A DNA stretch of 64,000 bases from Chloroflexota bacterium (GCA_021787595.1 JAJYLQ010000014.1:50528-114527); one strand, 5' to 3'. Positions 46,686 through 55,439 are shown, counted from the first letter of the stretch. The notes: generated by a model from the letters alone, not told the origin. Program-made: numbers and translations.

Positions 46686-46981
46686 GCCTTGCGATCAAGG
46701 TTCTTCCGATTATAACGTTGTTCGATTCGGACAGCAGTGGATTCTTCTTCCGCCAAATCATTTTCTATCTCATCGCGATTGGCATGATAATAAGCCAGAG
46801 CCGCATACACTTGAGCCAGGGAGAGGTGGGGAATTTCACCAACGATCTCCTCCGGTTCCAGTCCTGATTTGTACCACCCAACGATACGCCGCACGGTTAC
46901 CCCGGTGCCGGCAATACGCGGACGTCCGCCCCGAATATCAGCGCTTCGGACGACCAAGGTACCAATATCTACTAGTGTCAT
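46682..46981 (-). CDS. DUF433 antitoxin candidate
   Basis: A 99-residue DUF433 (HTH-containing) protein. SADIRGGRPRIAGTGVTVRR is the family signature, then GLEPEEIVGEIPHLSLAQVY, then AALAYYHANRDEIENDL. It probably neutralises the DUF5615 partner and represses the module. It is cotranscribed upstream of it. Confidence 0.83.
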   Translation of the reverse strand: MTLVDIGTLVVRSADIRGGRPRIAGTGVTVRRIVGWYKSGLEPEEIVGEIPHLSLAQVYAALAYYHANRDEIENDLAEEESTAVRIEQRYNRKNLDRKA

Positions 46982-47117
46982 ATTCGCGCTCCAATCTTTT
47001 GTAAACCGCTCTTATTATATCGCGTGAACAGGGGGTCTCCATCCTTCGACAAGCTCACCGTTCGTGCCGCGAGCGACGGCGGTGGCGCCATGGCGCCACG
47101 AGACGGCAGGACACCGC

Positions 47118-47496
47118 TTCCAGCAGGCTTGCCACGCGTCCTTTGACTTTGATCTTGCCTTCCGTAGGCGCAGTAACGCGTGAAATGATCTTAAGCAGGG
47201 TGCTTTTGCCAGCGCCATTTTTCCCAATGATGCCGAGCACCTCGCCTTGCTCAACTTTGAAGTTAATGTCTTTAAGTGCCCAGATTTCTTCACCATCGCG
47301 ATTGCCATGGTCGCTATCGCCAATTTTGAGCAAAGGACTCGCCGAAGGTGCCGCGTTTTTTAGCCCACCAGACCTGCAGGTCGCGGCTCAACGTGCCGGC
47401 CGCTCGCCCCGCGAGGGTGCTTTTCCGAGACGGGGTGCCGATCTGCCCGAGATGGTAGGCTTTGGATAAATGTTCAACAGAGATGACAATTGACAT
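47118..47496 (-). pseudogene. wzt 5' fragment A (codons 1 to about 126)
   Basis: Starts at ATG 47496 ([20 protein letters not shown]) and runs through a frameshift in the linker into [19 protein letters not shown], Walker [13 protein letters not shown], and [11 protein letters not shown]. It stops there, where repeat sequence (47040-47117, GGTGGCGCCATGGCGCCAC) and then the DUF433/DUF5615 module begin. A linker insert [20 protein letters not shown] is absent from the intact gene. No signature or Walker B, so no ATPase function. Confidence 0.85.
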
Positions 47497-47545
47497 GAGA
47501 GGTAAAGGATGAAAGATGTTTTCCCCAAGAAGATTCAACAGCCCA

Positions 47546-47875
47546 TTATAGCCCTAGCCAGCCTCGCAGGGAATTTTGCAAAGCTTCGGCATCTCGTGCA
47601 GATAACCGCCCGACCAGTTTGATTACCAAATCAGGATGTATTGTGTAGATACCGCGCTTTATGGCAGTCGGAACATTCAAACCCGCTTCTTTCCAATCTT
47701 GCAGAGCAAATTCTCCTTGCAAGAGATTGTGCAGCCTGCTCGTCAAAGGCACGATAAAACTATCCTCCGAAGGATGAAGAGCGCTCACAACTACCGCTGG
47801 ACGCACTTTAGCAGCGGACAGATCGCTGAAAGGATACCGTACTAGAAGAATATCATTTCTGGAGTAATTCGGCAT
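47546..47875 (-). CDS. PemK/MazF-like toxin, copy 1
   Basis: 109 residues from ATG 47875 (MPNYSRNDILLVRYPFSDLS). ATGs at 47881 and 47884 are alternatives. It follows the PemK-like pattern: GDIL-type start NDILLVRYPFSD, KVRPAVVVSA and DSFIVPLTSRL. It is a predicted endoribonuclease toxin. It overlaps its antitoxin gene by 23 nt. A second copy at 54870 differs at a handful of residues. Confidence 0.85.
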   Translation of the reverse strand: MPNYSRNDILLVRYPFSDLSAAKVRPAVVVSALHPSEDSFIVPLTSRLHNLLQGEFALQDWKEAGLNVPTAIKRGIYTIHPDLVIKLVGRLSARDAEALQNSLRGWLGL

Positions 47876-48059
47876 ACACATCATCCTCGGCGTTTTCCCA
47901 TACATCAGATAATGAACGCTGGCTGGCAAGTGACCAGAATTGCGATTCTTCGTCTTCAACGAGCAGGGTCACGATGACTCTGGTCCCCTCAGGTAGTGGG
48001 ATATCTTCCATCAATTCGATTTTGCCCTGTTTTACAACAGCCCAGGTTGTCTGTAACAT
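47853..48059 (-). CDS. Antitoxin of PemK-like module, copy 1
   Basis: A 68-residue protein: an AbrB-like beta N-terminus (MLQTTWAVVKQGKIELMEDI, PLPEGTRVIVTLLVED) and an acidic, helical toxin-binding tail (SDVWENAEDDVYAELLQK). AAGGAGATGAGATA lies upstream of the start. The tail overlaps the toxin start. Nearly identical to the gene at 55177. Confidence 0.8.
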   Translation of the reverse strand: MLQTTWAVVKQGKIELMEDIPLPEGTRVIVTLLVEDEESQFWSLASQRSLSDVWENAEDDVYAELLQK

Positions 48060-48100
48060 TATCTCATCTCCTTATATCACGATAAAAAACTGGATAGTGA

Positions 48101-48436
48101 TCAAGCTTCAACCTCATTGCGCAATCCCAGCCAGTTTTCGAGCATGTTACGTGCCGCTTTCCAATCCAGCCAATCATCCTCTTCTTGCATAACAGCCTCA
48201 TTCAGCGGCTGAAGTTGGTTCGCCGGAAGCGATTTCTTCTCGATCATGACAGAACGTTCGTGAAGATATTGTTGAAATTGCTGAAAATCCATCCCATATT
48301 TATGTTCGAATTGATGAACCTCGGTTTGCAGAGCTTCCACTTGGCGCAGAACGTAATCACGCACCAGTTCGCTGATGGCTTCTTCTTCCGAAGCAAAAAT
48401 ATTTCGCTTGATTAATGCTTCAACCGGCGTAACCAT
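48101..48436 (-). CDS. Coiled-coil antitoxin-like protein without a recognised toxin
   Basis: 111 residues from ATG 48436 (MVTPVEALIKRNIFASEEEA). A longer open frame upstream is wzt fragment B read through. HQFEHKYGMDFQQFQQYLHE resembles the KYGM...F segment of the TumE-partner proteins at 52059, 53454 and 55795. The C-terminus is acidic and then Trp-rich (EEDDWLDWKAARNMLENWLG). It lies 41 bp upstream of the PemK antitoxin gene. A cognate toxin is missing, so it may be an orphan of a fourth such module. Confidence 0.6.
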   Translation of the reverse strand: MVTPVEALIKRNIFASEEEAISELVRDYVLRQVEALQTEVHQFEHKYGMDFQQFQQYLHERSVMIEKKSLPANQLQPLNEAVMQEEDDWLDWKAARNMLENWLGLRNEVEA

Positions 48437-48481
48437 AGGGTACTCACTTTCTATATGCGAGATGATTATACCGTATCCATG

Positions 48482-48703
48482 AGCATCGCCGAAGGTGCCG
48501 CGTTTCTTTGCCCGCCAAACCTGCAGGTCGCGGCTCAAGGCGCTGCGCTGAGCTTGTCGAAGCGTGCCGGCCGCTCGCCCCGCGTTCGCGACGGGGTGCC
48601 GATCCGCTGGGTTGAGCTTGTCGAAACCTGGCCGAGATGGTAGGCTTTGGAGACCGAAGGTGGCGCGCTGCGACAGATGTTCAACAGAAATAACAGGAGA
48701 CAT
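48482..48703 (-). pseudogene. wzt 5' fragment B (codons 1 to about 47)
   Basis: Starts at ATG 48703 ([11 protein letters not shown]) and runs to KKRGTFGD, then stops. Two repeat inserts (GCTGAGCTTGTCGAA words) interrupt it. The sequence TACCGTATCCATGAG at its lower end resembles the wzm terminus (ACCGTATCCATGAA), suggesting a junction formed by short homology. Confidence 0.75.
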
Positions 48704-49019
48704 AAGGAAAAAGATGAAGGATGAAAGATGAGAGATGAAAGATGAAGGCTTGCCCTGAGTGGTGAAGTGTCGCCACGGCGCCACGGCGACGCCGTATCGA
48801 AGGGATGAAGGCTTGCGTTGAGCGTTCCCTGAGCGCCGCCGAAGGCTTGTCGAGGAGGGGATGAAGATGAAGAGCGTCCGCAGGAAAATTTGGGTTCCTT
48901 GTAGCAACCTATCGCGTTCGTATAAGGAACCGACTCGGTTGCTACAAGGAAAGTTTTGTGGCTATGCGATAGAGAGGAACGCCTGTCAAAAGAAAGGCGG
49001 TGTACTCACTAACGCAAAC
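48704..49019. repeat. Spacer with repeats and a 15-bp inverted repeat
   Basis: No gene supported. It contains GATGAAAGATGA-type short tandem words (48714-48745), palindromic GTCGCC/GGCGAC repeats, and a perfect 15-bp inverted repeat TTCCTTGTAGCAACC / GGTTGCTACAAGGAA spanning about 48894-48952. Confidence 0.55.
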
Positions 49020-49415
49020 CTACGCCACCGGGTCGTCCGGGTGGTCGGCGTTCCACTTCGCCACCAGTTCGTCGCCGCTCTTACCGACGTTGTCGCGGTG
49101 TTCGATCTCGCCTTTGAATTCGCCTGAGACGTTGAGATGGTCTTTGATGTACATATCGGCGCGATGACCTACGTTGATCGCGCCATCCAGGTCAATGGTG
49201 GGCGTATAGGTCCCCAGCCCTTCGAGTTGGACGGGCTGGCCGCGCAGGTTGAAGAAGACCACCGCGTCGCGCAGTTCGGTCAATACCTGGCGGATACTGC
49301 CCTCATTCAGGTTGGTGGATCGGGCGATAAAACTTACCAGATCGCCCAGTTCGGCGCGCCGGCCCAATTTGATATCGGGCATATACGCGTTGATCGCCTT
49401 GATTCGATTTGCCAT
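49020..49415 (-). CDS. HU-like DNA-binding domain protein
   Basis: 131 residues from ATG 49415, preceded by GGGAG at a good distance. The pattern (DLVSFIARSTNLNEGSIRQV, LTELRDAVVFFNLRGQPVQL, EGLGTYTPTIDLDGAINVGH) matches the HU-CCDC81/HU-HIG-like domain (HU-DNA_bdg family), an IHF/HU fold without the long beta arms. The C-terminus ends in a Trp/Asp-rich tail (VAKWNADHPDDPVA). It is the only single-gene module in the array; no toxin-like partner is visible. Confidence 0.72.
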   Translation of the reverse strand: MANRIKAINAYMPDIKLGRRAELGDLVSFIARSTNLNEGSIRQVLTELRDAVVFFNLRGQPVQLEGLGTYTPTIDLDGAINVGHRADMYIKDHLNVSGEFKGEIEHRDNVGKSGDELVAKWNADHPDDPVA

Positions 49416-49551
49416 TGGCAACTCCCTTCGTGAATATTGTGGATTGAAGTAACATCGCAAACCTGTCCGTTCTCGCCGCTTCGATTATTCGATAGAACCT
49501 CCTTTGCTGAAGATTTCCGGGCCCGAAAAAACACGATGCTTAGGCACGGCG

Positions 49552-50134
49552 TCGCCGGTCAGTGCCAATCTCCTCGAACTTGTATCCAATCTCTTTACGG
49601 GATATATCCAGTCTCGCACCGTTGAGGCCCGCACTGAGCAACGTCGAAGTGTAGATGTTCTCGCGGCCGGTCAGTTCGGGATGAAATCCGGTACCGACTT
49701 CAAGCAGATTGGCAACGCGTCCCTTCACTTTGATCTTGCCTTCGGTCGGTGCAGTCACGCGCGAGAGAATCTTGAGCAGGGTGCTCTTGCCCGCGCCGTT
49801 CTTGCCAATGATGCCAAACACTTCGCCCTGTTCCACCGTGAAAGAGACATCCTTCAGCGCCCAGATGGTGTCGCCCTCGCCCTCACCCCCTCTCCCCGCT
49901 TCGACTTCGCTGGCACTCCGCTCAGCGCGATTGGGAGAGGGGTGAAGGGGTGAGGGGTCGCCGATCTTCGCTAGCGGATTCGGCTTGCCGCGCATTTTTG
50001 CCCACCAAACATTCAGGTCATGGGCAAAAGTCCCCGCCGTTCGCCCCGCGAGGGTGCCCTTCCCAAGACGGGGTGCCGATTTGGCCCAGCTTATAGGATT
50101 TAGAGAGATGTTCAACAGAGATGACGGGAGGCAT
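49552..50134 (-). pseudogene. wzt 5' fragment C (codons 1 to about 161)
   Basis: Starts at ATG 50134 ([20 protein letters not shown]). An insert in the linker shifts the frame, which continues as [20 protein letters not shown] and Walker [13 protein letters not shown] to [10 protein letters not shown] further small palindromic insert follows IY, then SRKEIGYKFEEI, after which homology ends. The linker carries SPLHPSPNRAERSASEVEAG, a translated repeat. Confidence 0.85.
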
Positions 50135-50212
50135 AAGCAGATTTACGATTGATGATTGATAAAGGGATGAACAAGATAGTGTATGTTACAATGTTTGGAA
50201 AGGAATAAACTT

Positions 50213-50491
50213 ATGGCGACTCTTGTGATACATCCTTACATCGTATCCGATAAGCGCCTACTGGATGGCGAGCCTGTCATCCAAGGCACCAAGACCACGG
50301 TTCGCGCCGTTGTCGAGCTTTGGCGGCTGGGAATTCTGCCCGAGGAAATCCCTAACCATCTACCTCATCTGCAACTGGCGCAGGTCTTCGACGCGCTTAG
50401 CTACTACAGCGACCATCAGGGAGAGATCAACCGGTACATCGAACGTAACCGCGTTCCCGATCATCTGGTACACCCGGCTGTCAGGCATTGA
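50213..50491 (+). CDS. DUF433 antitoxin candidate (second module, plus strand)
   Basis: 92 residues from ATG 50213 with AAAGGAATAA upstream. DUF433 signature DKRLLDGEPVIQGTKTTVRA, then GILPEEIPNHLPHLQLAQVF and ALSYYSDHQGEINRYIERN. It is opposite in strand to the module at 46682 and clearly divergent from it, so it is an independent acquisition and not a duplicate. Confidence 0.83.
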   Translation: MATLVIHPYIVSDKRLLDGEPVIQGTKTTVRAVVELWRLGILPEEIPNHLPHLQLAQVFDALSYYSDHQGEINRYIERNRVPDHLVHPAVRH

Positions 50492-50832
50492 AACTCTTCG
50501 CCTCCCTTTACCTGGATGAAGATGTGTCCGTGCTGGTCGCAGATATTTTGCGCGCCCGGGGTTTTGATGTTGTGACTGCACGGGATGAGAAGATGCTAGG
50601 GCACAACGACACCGAACAATTGGATAAGGCGATCTCCCTGCATCGCTGTCTTTTTACACACAACCGGATCCATTACGAAGAACTCCATCGCAAAGCCATT
50701 TCGGGGGAAAAGAAACACTTTGGCGTCATCATCGGCACGCGCCGCAACATATATGAACTGGCTCGCCGCATTGCCACGCTCTTGGACACATTAACAGCCG
50801 ATGAGATCGAAAACCAGCTTCTTTACGTTTGA
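50488..50832 (+). CDS. DUF5615 PIN-like toxin candidate (second module)
   Basis: A 114-residue protein from TTG 50488, overlapping the DUF433 stop (TTGA). It starts [20 protein letters not shown], then [20 protein letters not shown] and [15 protein letters not shown]. It has the same architecture as the protein at 46326 with low identity. Probable RNase-like toxin. Confidence 0.8.
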   Translation: MKLFASLYLDEDVSVLVADILRARGFDVVTARDEKMLGHNDTEQLDKAISLHRCLFTHNRIHYEELHRKAISGEKKHFGVIIGTRRNIYELARRIATLLDTLTADEIENQLLYV

Positions 50833-50871
50833 GGCATGGCAGATCATCGTTTTTGAAAAGCGGCTTCTCTA

Positions 50872-51503
50872 CGCGGCCGCCACAAAAGCCAAACGCACAT
50901 ACATACCGCCCCGCTGCGCGGGATCTTCGACTGGAATAGCGTTTAACAGGCGTATCAACGAACTGCTCGACTTCGGCAAAATCCACGATCTCATCGAATT
51001 TGCGATCAATCTCGCGACGGCTCATGCCCAAAATCGCGCCGTTAAGATAGATATTCTCGCGCCCGGTCAGTTCGGGGTGAAAACCCGTCCCCACTTCGAG
51101 CAGGCTGGCCACGCGGCCTTTCACTTTGATCTTGCCTTCAGTGGGTGCAGTGACGCGCGAGAGAATTTTGAGCAGGGTGCTCTTGCCCGCACCGTTGCGA
51201 CCGATGATGCCGAGCACTTCGCCCTGTTCCACAGTGAAGTTGATATCTTTCAACGCCCAGATGGTTTCGCCCTCACCCTTTCGCCCCTCTCCCGGCGGGA
51301 GAGGGGAACGGGGTGAGGGGGCCTCGCCAATACGCAGCATGGGATTGGGCTTGCCGCGCATTTTTGCCCACCAAACGTTCAGGTCGTGGGCAAAGGTCCC
51401 CGCCGTTCGCCCCGCGAGGGTGCCCTTCCCAAGACGGGGTACCGATTTGGCCGAGCTTATAGGCTTTGGAAAGATGTTCGACGGAGATGACGGGGATGCT
51501 CAT
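50872..51503 (-). pseudogene. wzt 5' fragment D (codons 1 to about 193)
   Basis: Starts at ATG 51503 ([20 protein letters not shown]). A linker insert shifts the frame, which resumes at [20 protein letters not shown] and continues intact through Walker A to [18 protein letters not shown]. There an insert of about 23 bp (CGCTGCGCGGGATCTTCGAC) breaks the ABC signature before [14 protein letters not shown] sequence. Then homology ends beside the DUF5615 gene. Confidence 0.87.
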
Positions 51504-51683
51504 GATTCTTTTGCTACGAATTTTACGAATTGTCCGAATTCCCTGTAACGTTCATCTTGATTCGTGGAATTCGCGGCCTTCCATCAGCCTTCATTCAATT
51601 CGCGGCATGAGTGATAAAGAAATGTTAGCTGCGATGAAGAGCGAGACCACCCTTCGCGGCATGATAAATCAGCATCGGAATCT

Positions 51684-52058
51684 TCATTCGGCGGGCATGG
51701 ATGCAATCAAGTTCAAGATTTCCTCTACGCCGACGGGTTCATAAGAGGTCACGTTTTCCTCACTGCCATCGTGAACGTGATGTGGGTGGGTCGGGATTTC
51801 AGGATGATGTGCGGCATTGTCCCATCGCTTCAGCAGCCGTCCTGCTTCATCCTGCCAGTGGAAGCGATATTTTGAAACCTGCAATTCCCCATTCACGATT
51901 TGAAATCGCTCGAACATTTCGAGCAGACTGCCATCACGGAATGTAATTCGATACCGAAACAACCCAAGGTCGCCTTGCGCTTCTTCGCGCAGCGCCTTCC
52001 AGTCCTTTACCTTGGGATTTGCAATGATCAGCGCTTTGACATAAATCGTCCGCCTCTT
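51684..52058 (-). CDS. TumE-like toxin (DUF6516-like), start unclear
   Basis: The frame is open directly after the antitoxin stop and reads IYVKALIIANPKVKDWKALR, then LFRYRITFRDGSLLEMFERF and KYRFHWQDEAGRLLKRWDNA, then a His-rich PTHPHHVHDGS. The FRDGS-Leu-x-E pattern and the His cluster match TumE-type toxins. No ATG or GTG lies in frame before the conserved part; only ATT, CTG or TTG are possible, so it may be poorly translated or damaged. It directly follows the antitoxin gene at 52059. Confidence 0.6.
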   Translation of the reverse strand, partial: KRRTIYVKALIIANPKVKDWKALREEAQGDLGLFRYRITFRDGSLLEMFERFQIVNGELQVSKYRFHWQDEAGRLLKRWDNAAHHPEIPTHPHHVHDGSEENVTSYEPVGVEEILNLIASMPAE

Positions 52059-52373
52059 TCACAGGGCCGACTCCAGGCGGCGGATTTTTTCCGTAAGATC
52101 ACGCTGCAAATCGTAAAGCCCATCCCATTCGAAGAAATCCGCCGAGTCGCCCAGCTCGCCCGCCTCGAAGCGTTCGTGAAAGGTCCGGGTATCCATGCCA
52201 TAACGTTCTTCGTAGTCGCGCAGGTCGCGTGCGTAGCGTTCCAGGCGTAGTTGATACTGATTGAGTACGACGCTCAACAGCTTCTCGAGGACGTGGCTCA
52301 ACTCAAGGCTGTCTGAAAAAGTATCCTTGAGAGCCTCCAGCTTTTGAGTCGCATTCGTATACATACCGGTCAT
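52059..52373 (-). CDS. Coiled-coil antitoxin of TumE-like module
   Basis: A 104-residue protein with a strong ribosome site (AAGGAG, 8 nt before ATG). It is helical throughout: QYQLRLERYARDLRDYEERY, then GMDTRTFHERFEAGELGDSA and DFFEWDGLYDL. The ERYGM...FxxRFxxGxLxDxxDFFEWxG segment is shared with the genes at 53454 and 55795. It is the partner of the toxin frame at 51684. Confidence 0.65.
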   Translation of the reverse strand: MTGMYTNATQKLEALKDTFSDSLELSHVLEKLLSVVLNQYQLRLERYARDLRDYEERYGMDTRTFHERFEAGELGDSADFFEWDGLYDLQRDLTEKIRRLESAL

Positions 52374-52479
52374 GGGTTCAATCTCCTTGAAACGGGAAGA
52401 TCACATTTCCTGTTTCGATAAGAGATATTATAGCGGCTTTCATGGGCAAACCAAAATAAACTGGTTCTCTTTTGTGTAA

Positions 52480-53049
52480 AGGCGCACGTACATGCCGCCC
52501 CGCAACGCGGTATCTTCGACTGGAATAGCGCTTGACAGGGGTATCAATGAATTTCTCCACTTCGGCGAAATCCACGATCTCATCGAATTTGCGATCCATC
52601 TCTCGGCGGCTCATACCCAAAATCGAGCCGTTGAGATAGATATTCTCGCGGCCGGTCAGGTCGGGGTGAAAACCTGTACCCACTTCGAGCAGGCTGGCCA
52701 CGCGTCCCTTCACTTTGATTTTGCCTTCGGTGGGAGCGGTCGCACGCGAGAGTATCTTGAGCAGGGTGCTTTTGCCCGCACCGTTGCGTCCAATGATGCC
52801 TAGCACTTCGCCTTGCTCCACAGTGAAGTTGATATCTTTCAATGCCCAGAGGGTTTCTCCCTCACTCCCGTCCCCTCTCCCTGTGGGAGAGGGGTGAAGG
52901 GGTGAGGGGTCGCCGATGCGAAGCATGGGATTCGGCTTGCCGCGCACTTTCGCCCACAACACATTCAAATCGTGGGATAGCGTGCCGGTGCCGATTTGTC
53001 CCAGATGATAAGCTTTGGAAAGATGCTCAACGGAAATAACAGGAGACAT
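52480..53049 (-). pseudogene. wzt 5' fragment E (codons 1 to about 187)
   Basis: Starts at ATG 53049 and is open without frameshift ([40 protein letters not shown], linker [17 protein letters not shown], Walker A intact) to DTPVKRYSS. The small palindromic insert (CGCAACGCGGTATCTTCGAC) then breaks the signature. Of all fragments it is most like the intact gene, lacking the GTP(S) linker insert found in A, C, D, F and G. Confidence 0.88.
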
Positions 53050-53225
53050 GAGGGAATTTACGATTGATGGTTTACGATTTTCGATTGGCAATTTGCAATT
53101 TTCAAAATGGTCTTATTTTCACCATTAAAATGGGTGCGTTTTCAATTGCAAAAAACAGCCCCCGCCACGAGCATGCTGGATCTTCGACGCATGAAGAGCG
53201 CAAAGACTTCTTCAATCTGCTGTTA

Positions 53226-53405
53226 TACCAGGCACGGTCACAAATTGCGGTTTTCTACCGCTTGATTCGCGGGGCTGAAGCCACCTGCTCAGTACGTGAA
53301 AGTTGTCGCCATGGCGCCTTGGCGCCACTTTCATGCGCTGAGGCGGGGATTTATCCCTTGCCGAATCCCGTTGAACAAAAGCGCAATTTATGCCCGTGTT
53401 CAGTA
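53226..53405. mobile_element. TA-target miniature element, copy 3 (inverted)
   Basis: A 180-bp copy in reverse orientation relative to copies 1 and 4, flanked by TA (53224-25, 53406-07). Ends TACCAGGCACGGTCACAAAT and ...GCCCGTGTTCAGTA. It lacks the third hairpin block and carries GTCGCCATGGCGCCTTGGCG pairing with the neighbouring arm. It lies just upstream of the antitoxin gene at 53454 and may contribute its promoter or leader. Confidence 0.82.
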
Positions 53406-53453
53406 TATAATATTCGTTGTCGGCGAGCCTATCCTACCGGCAAGGAGAACAAA

Positions 53454-53744
53454 ATGCTACAACAAATCACCGTTCAAACGCCAAACGCCGAACGACTCAA
53501 GCCGCTCCTGCGCTCGGTCATTGAAAACGCAGTGTATGATGTGGAAAACGGTATAAAGAAAACGCGCGCCAAGCTGGAGACCTTCGAGAAACAATACGGC
53601 ATGAGTACCGTTGAGTTCGAGCGCAGATTCGGGCCCGGTGATCTCGAAGAAACACTCGACTTCATCGAATGGGAAGGCGAGATCAAGACACTGCGTCTGC
53701 TGGAAGAAAAACTCAACGCTTTCAAGGAAGCTAAAATCAAGTGA
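53454..53744 (+). CDS. Coiled-coil antitoxin of TumE-like module
   Basis: 96 residues with GGAGAACAAA before ATG 53454. It contains KTRAKLETFEKQYGMSTVEF, then ERRFGPGDLEETLDFIEWEG, the motif shared with the other two antitoxins of this type. A longer open frame upstream runs through the mobile element and is not the gene. It overlaps the toxin start (GTGA). Confidence 0.65.
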   Translation: MLQQITVQTPNAERLKPLLRSVIENAVYDVENGIKKTRAKLETFEKQYGMSTVEFERRFGPGDLEETLDFIEWEGEIKTLRLLEEKLNAFKEAKIK

Positions 53745-54130
53745 TCGAAGAATATTTCGAAACCATCAAGGCATTTTTGCAAGGTCTCTCCCTTTCCCAA
53801 CCGCCTGAAGTTGAATATGACTATCGCGACAGGGAGACAGGCTTTCTCAAGGGGGATTTGGTTTTTAAGGATGGTTCGCGCCTGCACTTTCGAGAATTTG
53901 TTCAGGCAAGGCAAAACGAGCCTGTGTACCGTTACATGTACGCTTTTCAATACATGAAGGCAGATGGAATTCTTATTTTTCGCTATGACAACACAAAACA
54001 TTTTCCACACCTGCCCACTGCACCACATCACAAGCATATAGGGAAAAGCGATGTGTTGGCAGCCAATGCGCCGGATTTGTTCCAGGTGGTGAAGGAAATC
54101 GAAGATATGATGAATGCCCGCGCCAAATAG
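53741..54130 (+). CDS. TumE-like toxin (DUF6516-like), intact
   Basis: A 129-residue protein from GTG 53741. [20 protein letters not shown], then [12 protein letters not shown], the family Asp-Gly-Ser motif, then [20 protein letters not shown] and the His cluster [13 protein letters not shown]. The C-terminal amphipathic helix is [16 protein letters not shown]. This is the only one of the three modules here with a complete toxin frame and a usable start. Confidence 0.68.
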   Translation: MIEEYFETIKAFLQGLSLSQPPEVEYDYRDRETGFLKGDLVFKDGSRLHFREFVQARQNEPVYRYMYAFQYMKADGILIFRYDNTKHFPHLPTAPHHKHIGKSDVLAANAPDLFQVVKEIEDMMNARAK

Positions 54131-54799
54131 GGCCAGCCAGCATTTCATCCACCGCCAAAATCTCCGGCTCCAAGTGCGCGGCCACCGCAAACGCTAGGCG
54201 CACATACATGCCGCCCCGCTGCGCGGGATCTTCGACTGGAATAGCGTTTAACAGGCGTATCAACGAACTGCTCGACCTCTGCAAAATCCACGATCTCATC
54301 AAACTTACGATCGATCTCGCGGCGGTTCATACCCAAAATCGAGCCGTTGAGATAGATATTCTCGCGGCCAGTCAGGTCGGGGTGAAAACCTGTACCCACT
54401 TCGAGCAGGCTGGCGACGCGTCCCTTCACTTTGATTTTGCCTTCAGTAGGAGCGGTAACGCGTGAGATGATCTTGAGCAGCGTGCTCTTGCCCGCACCGT
54501 TGCGTCCAATGATGCCCAGCACTTCACCTTGCTCGACGGTGAAGTTGATATCTTTCAATGCCCAGATGGTTTCTCCCTCACTCCCGTCCCCTCTCCCTGT
54601 GGGAGAGGGGTGAAGGGGTGAGGGGTCGCCGATCTTCGCTAGCGGATTCGGCTTGCCGCGCATTTTTGCCCACCAAACGTTCAGGTCATGGGCAAAAGTA
54701 CCCGCCGTTCGCCCCGCGAGGGTGCCCTTCCCAAGACGGGGTGCCGATCTGGCCCAGCTTATAGGATTTAGAGAGATGTTCAACGGAAATGACAGGCAT
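54131..54799 (-). pseudogene. wzt 5' fragment F (codons 1 to about 208)
   Basis: The longest partial copy. It starts at ATG 54799 ([11 protein letters not shown]), has the linker frameshift, then an intact frame with Walker A to [11 protein letters not shown], then the same palindromic insert as in D. In the shifted frame the signature and Walker B remain recognisable ([20 protein letters not shown], then EMLAG). It ends immediately before the stop of the toxin gene at 53741. Confidence 0.88.
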
Positions 54800-54869
54800 A
54801 AAAGATGAAGGATGAAATACGAAGGATGAGGGTTGAAAGATGTTTTCCCCAAGAAGACTCAACAGCCCA

Positions 54870-55199
54870 TTATAGCCCTAGCCAGCCTCGCAGGGAATTT
54901 TGCAAAGCTTCGGCATCGCGTGCAGATAACCGCCCGACCAGTTTGATTACCAAATCAGAATGTATTGTATAGATACCGCGTTTGGCCGCGCTGGGAACAT
55001 TCAAACCGGCTTTTCCCCAATCCTGCAGAGCAAATTCTCCGGGCATGAGGTTATGCAACCTGCTCGTCAGAGGCACAATAAAATTGTCCTGTGACGGATA
55101 AGGTACACTTACAACCACTGCAGGCCGCACTTTAGCGGCTGACAGGTCGCTGAAAGGATACTGTACCAGAAGGATATCATTTCTGGAGTAATTCGGCAT
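54870..55199 (-). CDS. PemK/MazF-like toxin, copy 2
   Basis: 109 residues, nearly the same as the protein at 47546 (differences include YPFSDLS preceded by Gln instead of Arg, and MPGEFALQDWGKAG for LQGEFALQDWKEAG). Downstream sequence up to GAAAGATGTTTTCCCCAAGA is also shared, so the duplicated block covers the module plus about 50 bp. Predicted RNase toxin. Confidence 0.85.
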   Translation of the reverse strand: MPNYSRNDILLVQYPFSDLSAAKVRPAVVVSVPYPSQDNFIVPLTSRLHNLMPGEFALQDWGKAGLNVPSAAKRGIYTIHSDLVIKLVGRLSARDAEALQNSLRGWLGL

Positions 55200-55383
55200 A
55201 CACATCATCCTCGGCGTTTTCCCAAATGGAAGCTAACGAATGCTGGCTGGCAAGCGACCAGAATTGCGATTCGTCATCTTCGACAAGCAGGGTCACGATG
55301 ACTCTTGTTCCCTCAGGTAGTGGGATATCTTCCATCAATTCGATTTTTCCTTTTTTTACAACAGCCCAGGTTGTTTGTAACAT
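55177..55383 (-). CDS. Antitoxin of PemK-like module, copy 2
   Basis: 68 residues. Same as the gene at 47853 except for a few changes (KKGKIELM, VEDDESQFW, HSLASIWENAEDD). AbrB-like N-terminus and acidic tail. Overlaps the toxin by 23 nt. Homology to copy 1 ends about 15 bp upstream of the ribosome site. Confidence 0.8.
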   Translation of the reverse strand: MLQTTWAVVKKGKIELMEDIPLPEGTRVIVTLLVEDDESQFWSLASQHSLASIWENAEDDVYAELLQK

Positions 55384-55439
55384 TATCTCATCTCCTTACG
55401 ACACGATCAATAAAAGTTAGATAATGTCTATTATACCGT

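Noticed and set aside
48101..48907. 268-codon frame joining wzt fragment B to the antitoxin-like gene as a fusion
   Set aside because: The wzt part is interrupted by repeats and the antitoxin-like gene has its own start at 48436. The joint frame looks accidental.
48894..48952. 15-bp inverted repeat considered as a tRNA or small RNA
   Set aside because: No cloverleaf, no CCA-type end and no T-arm sequence. It is a simple inverted repeat.
53064..53744. Long plus-strand frame running through the mobile element into the antitoxin at 53454
   Set aside because: The N-terminal part is translated repeat and terminal inverted repeat sequence. The antitoxin has its own ATG with a ribosome site.
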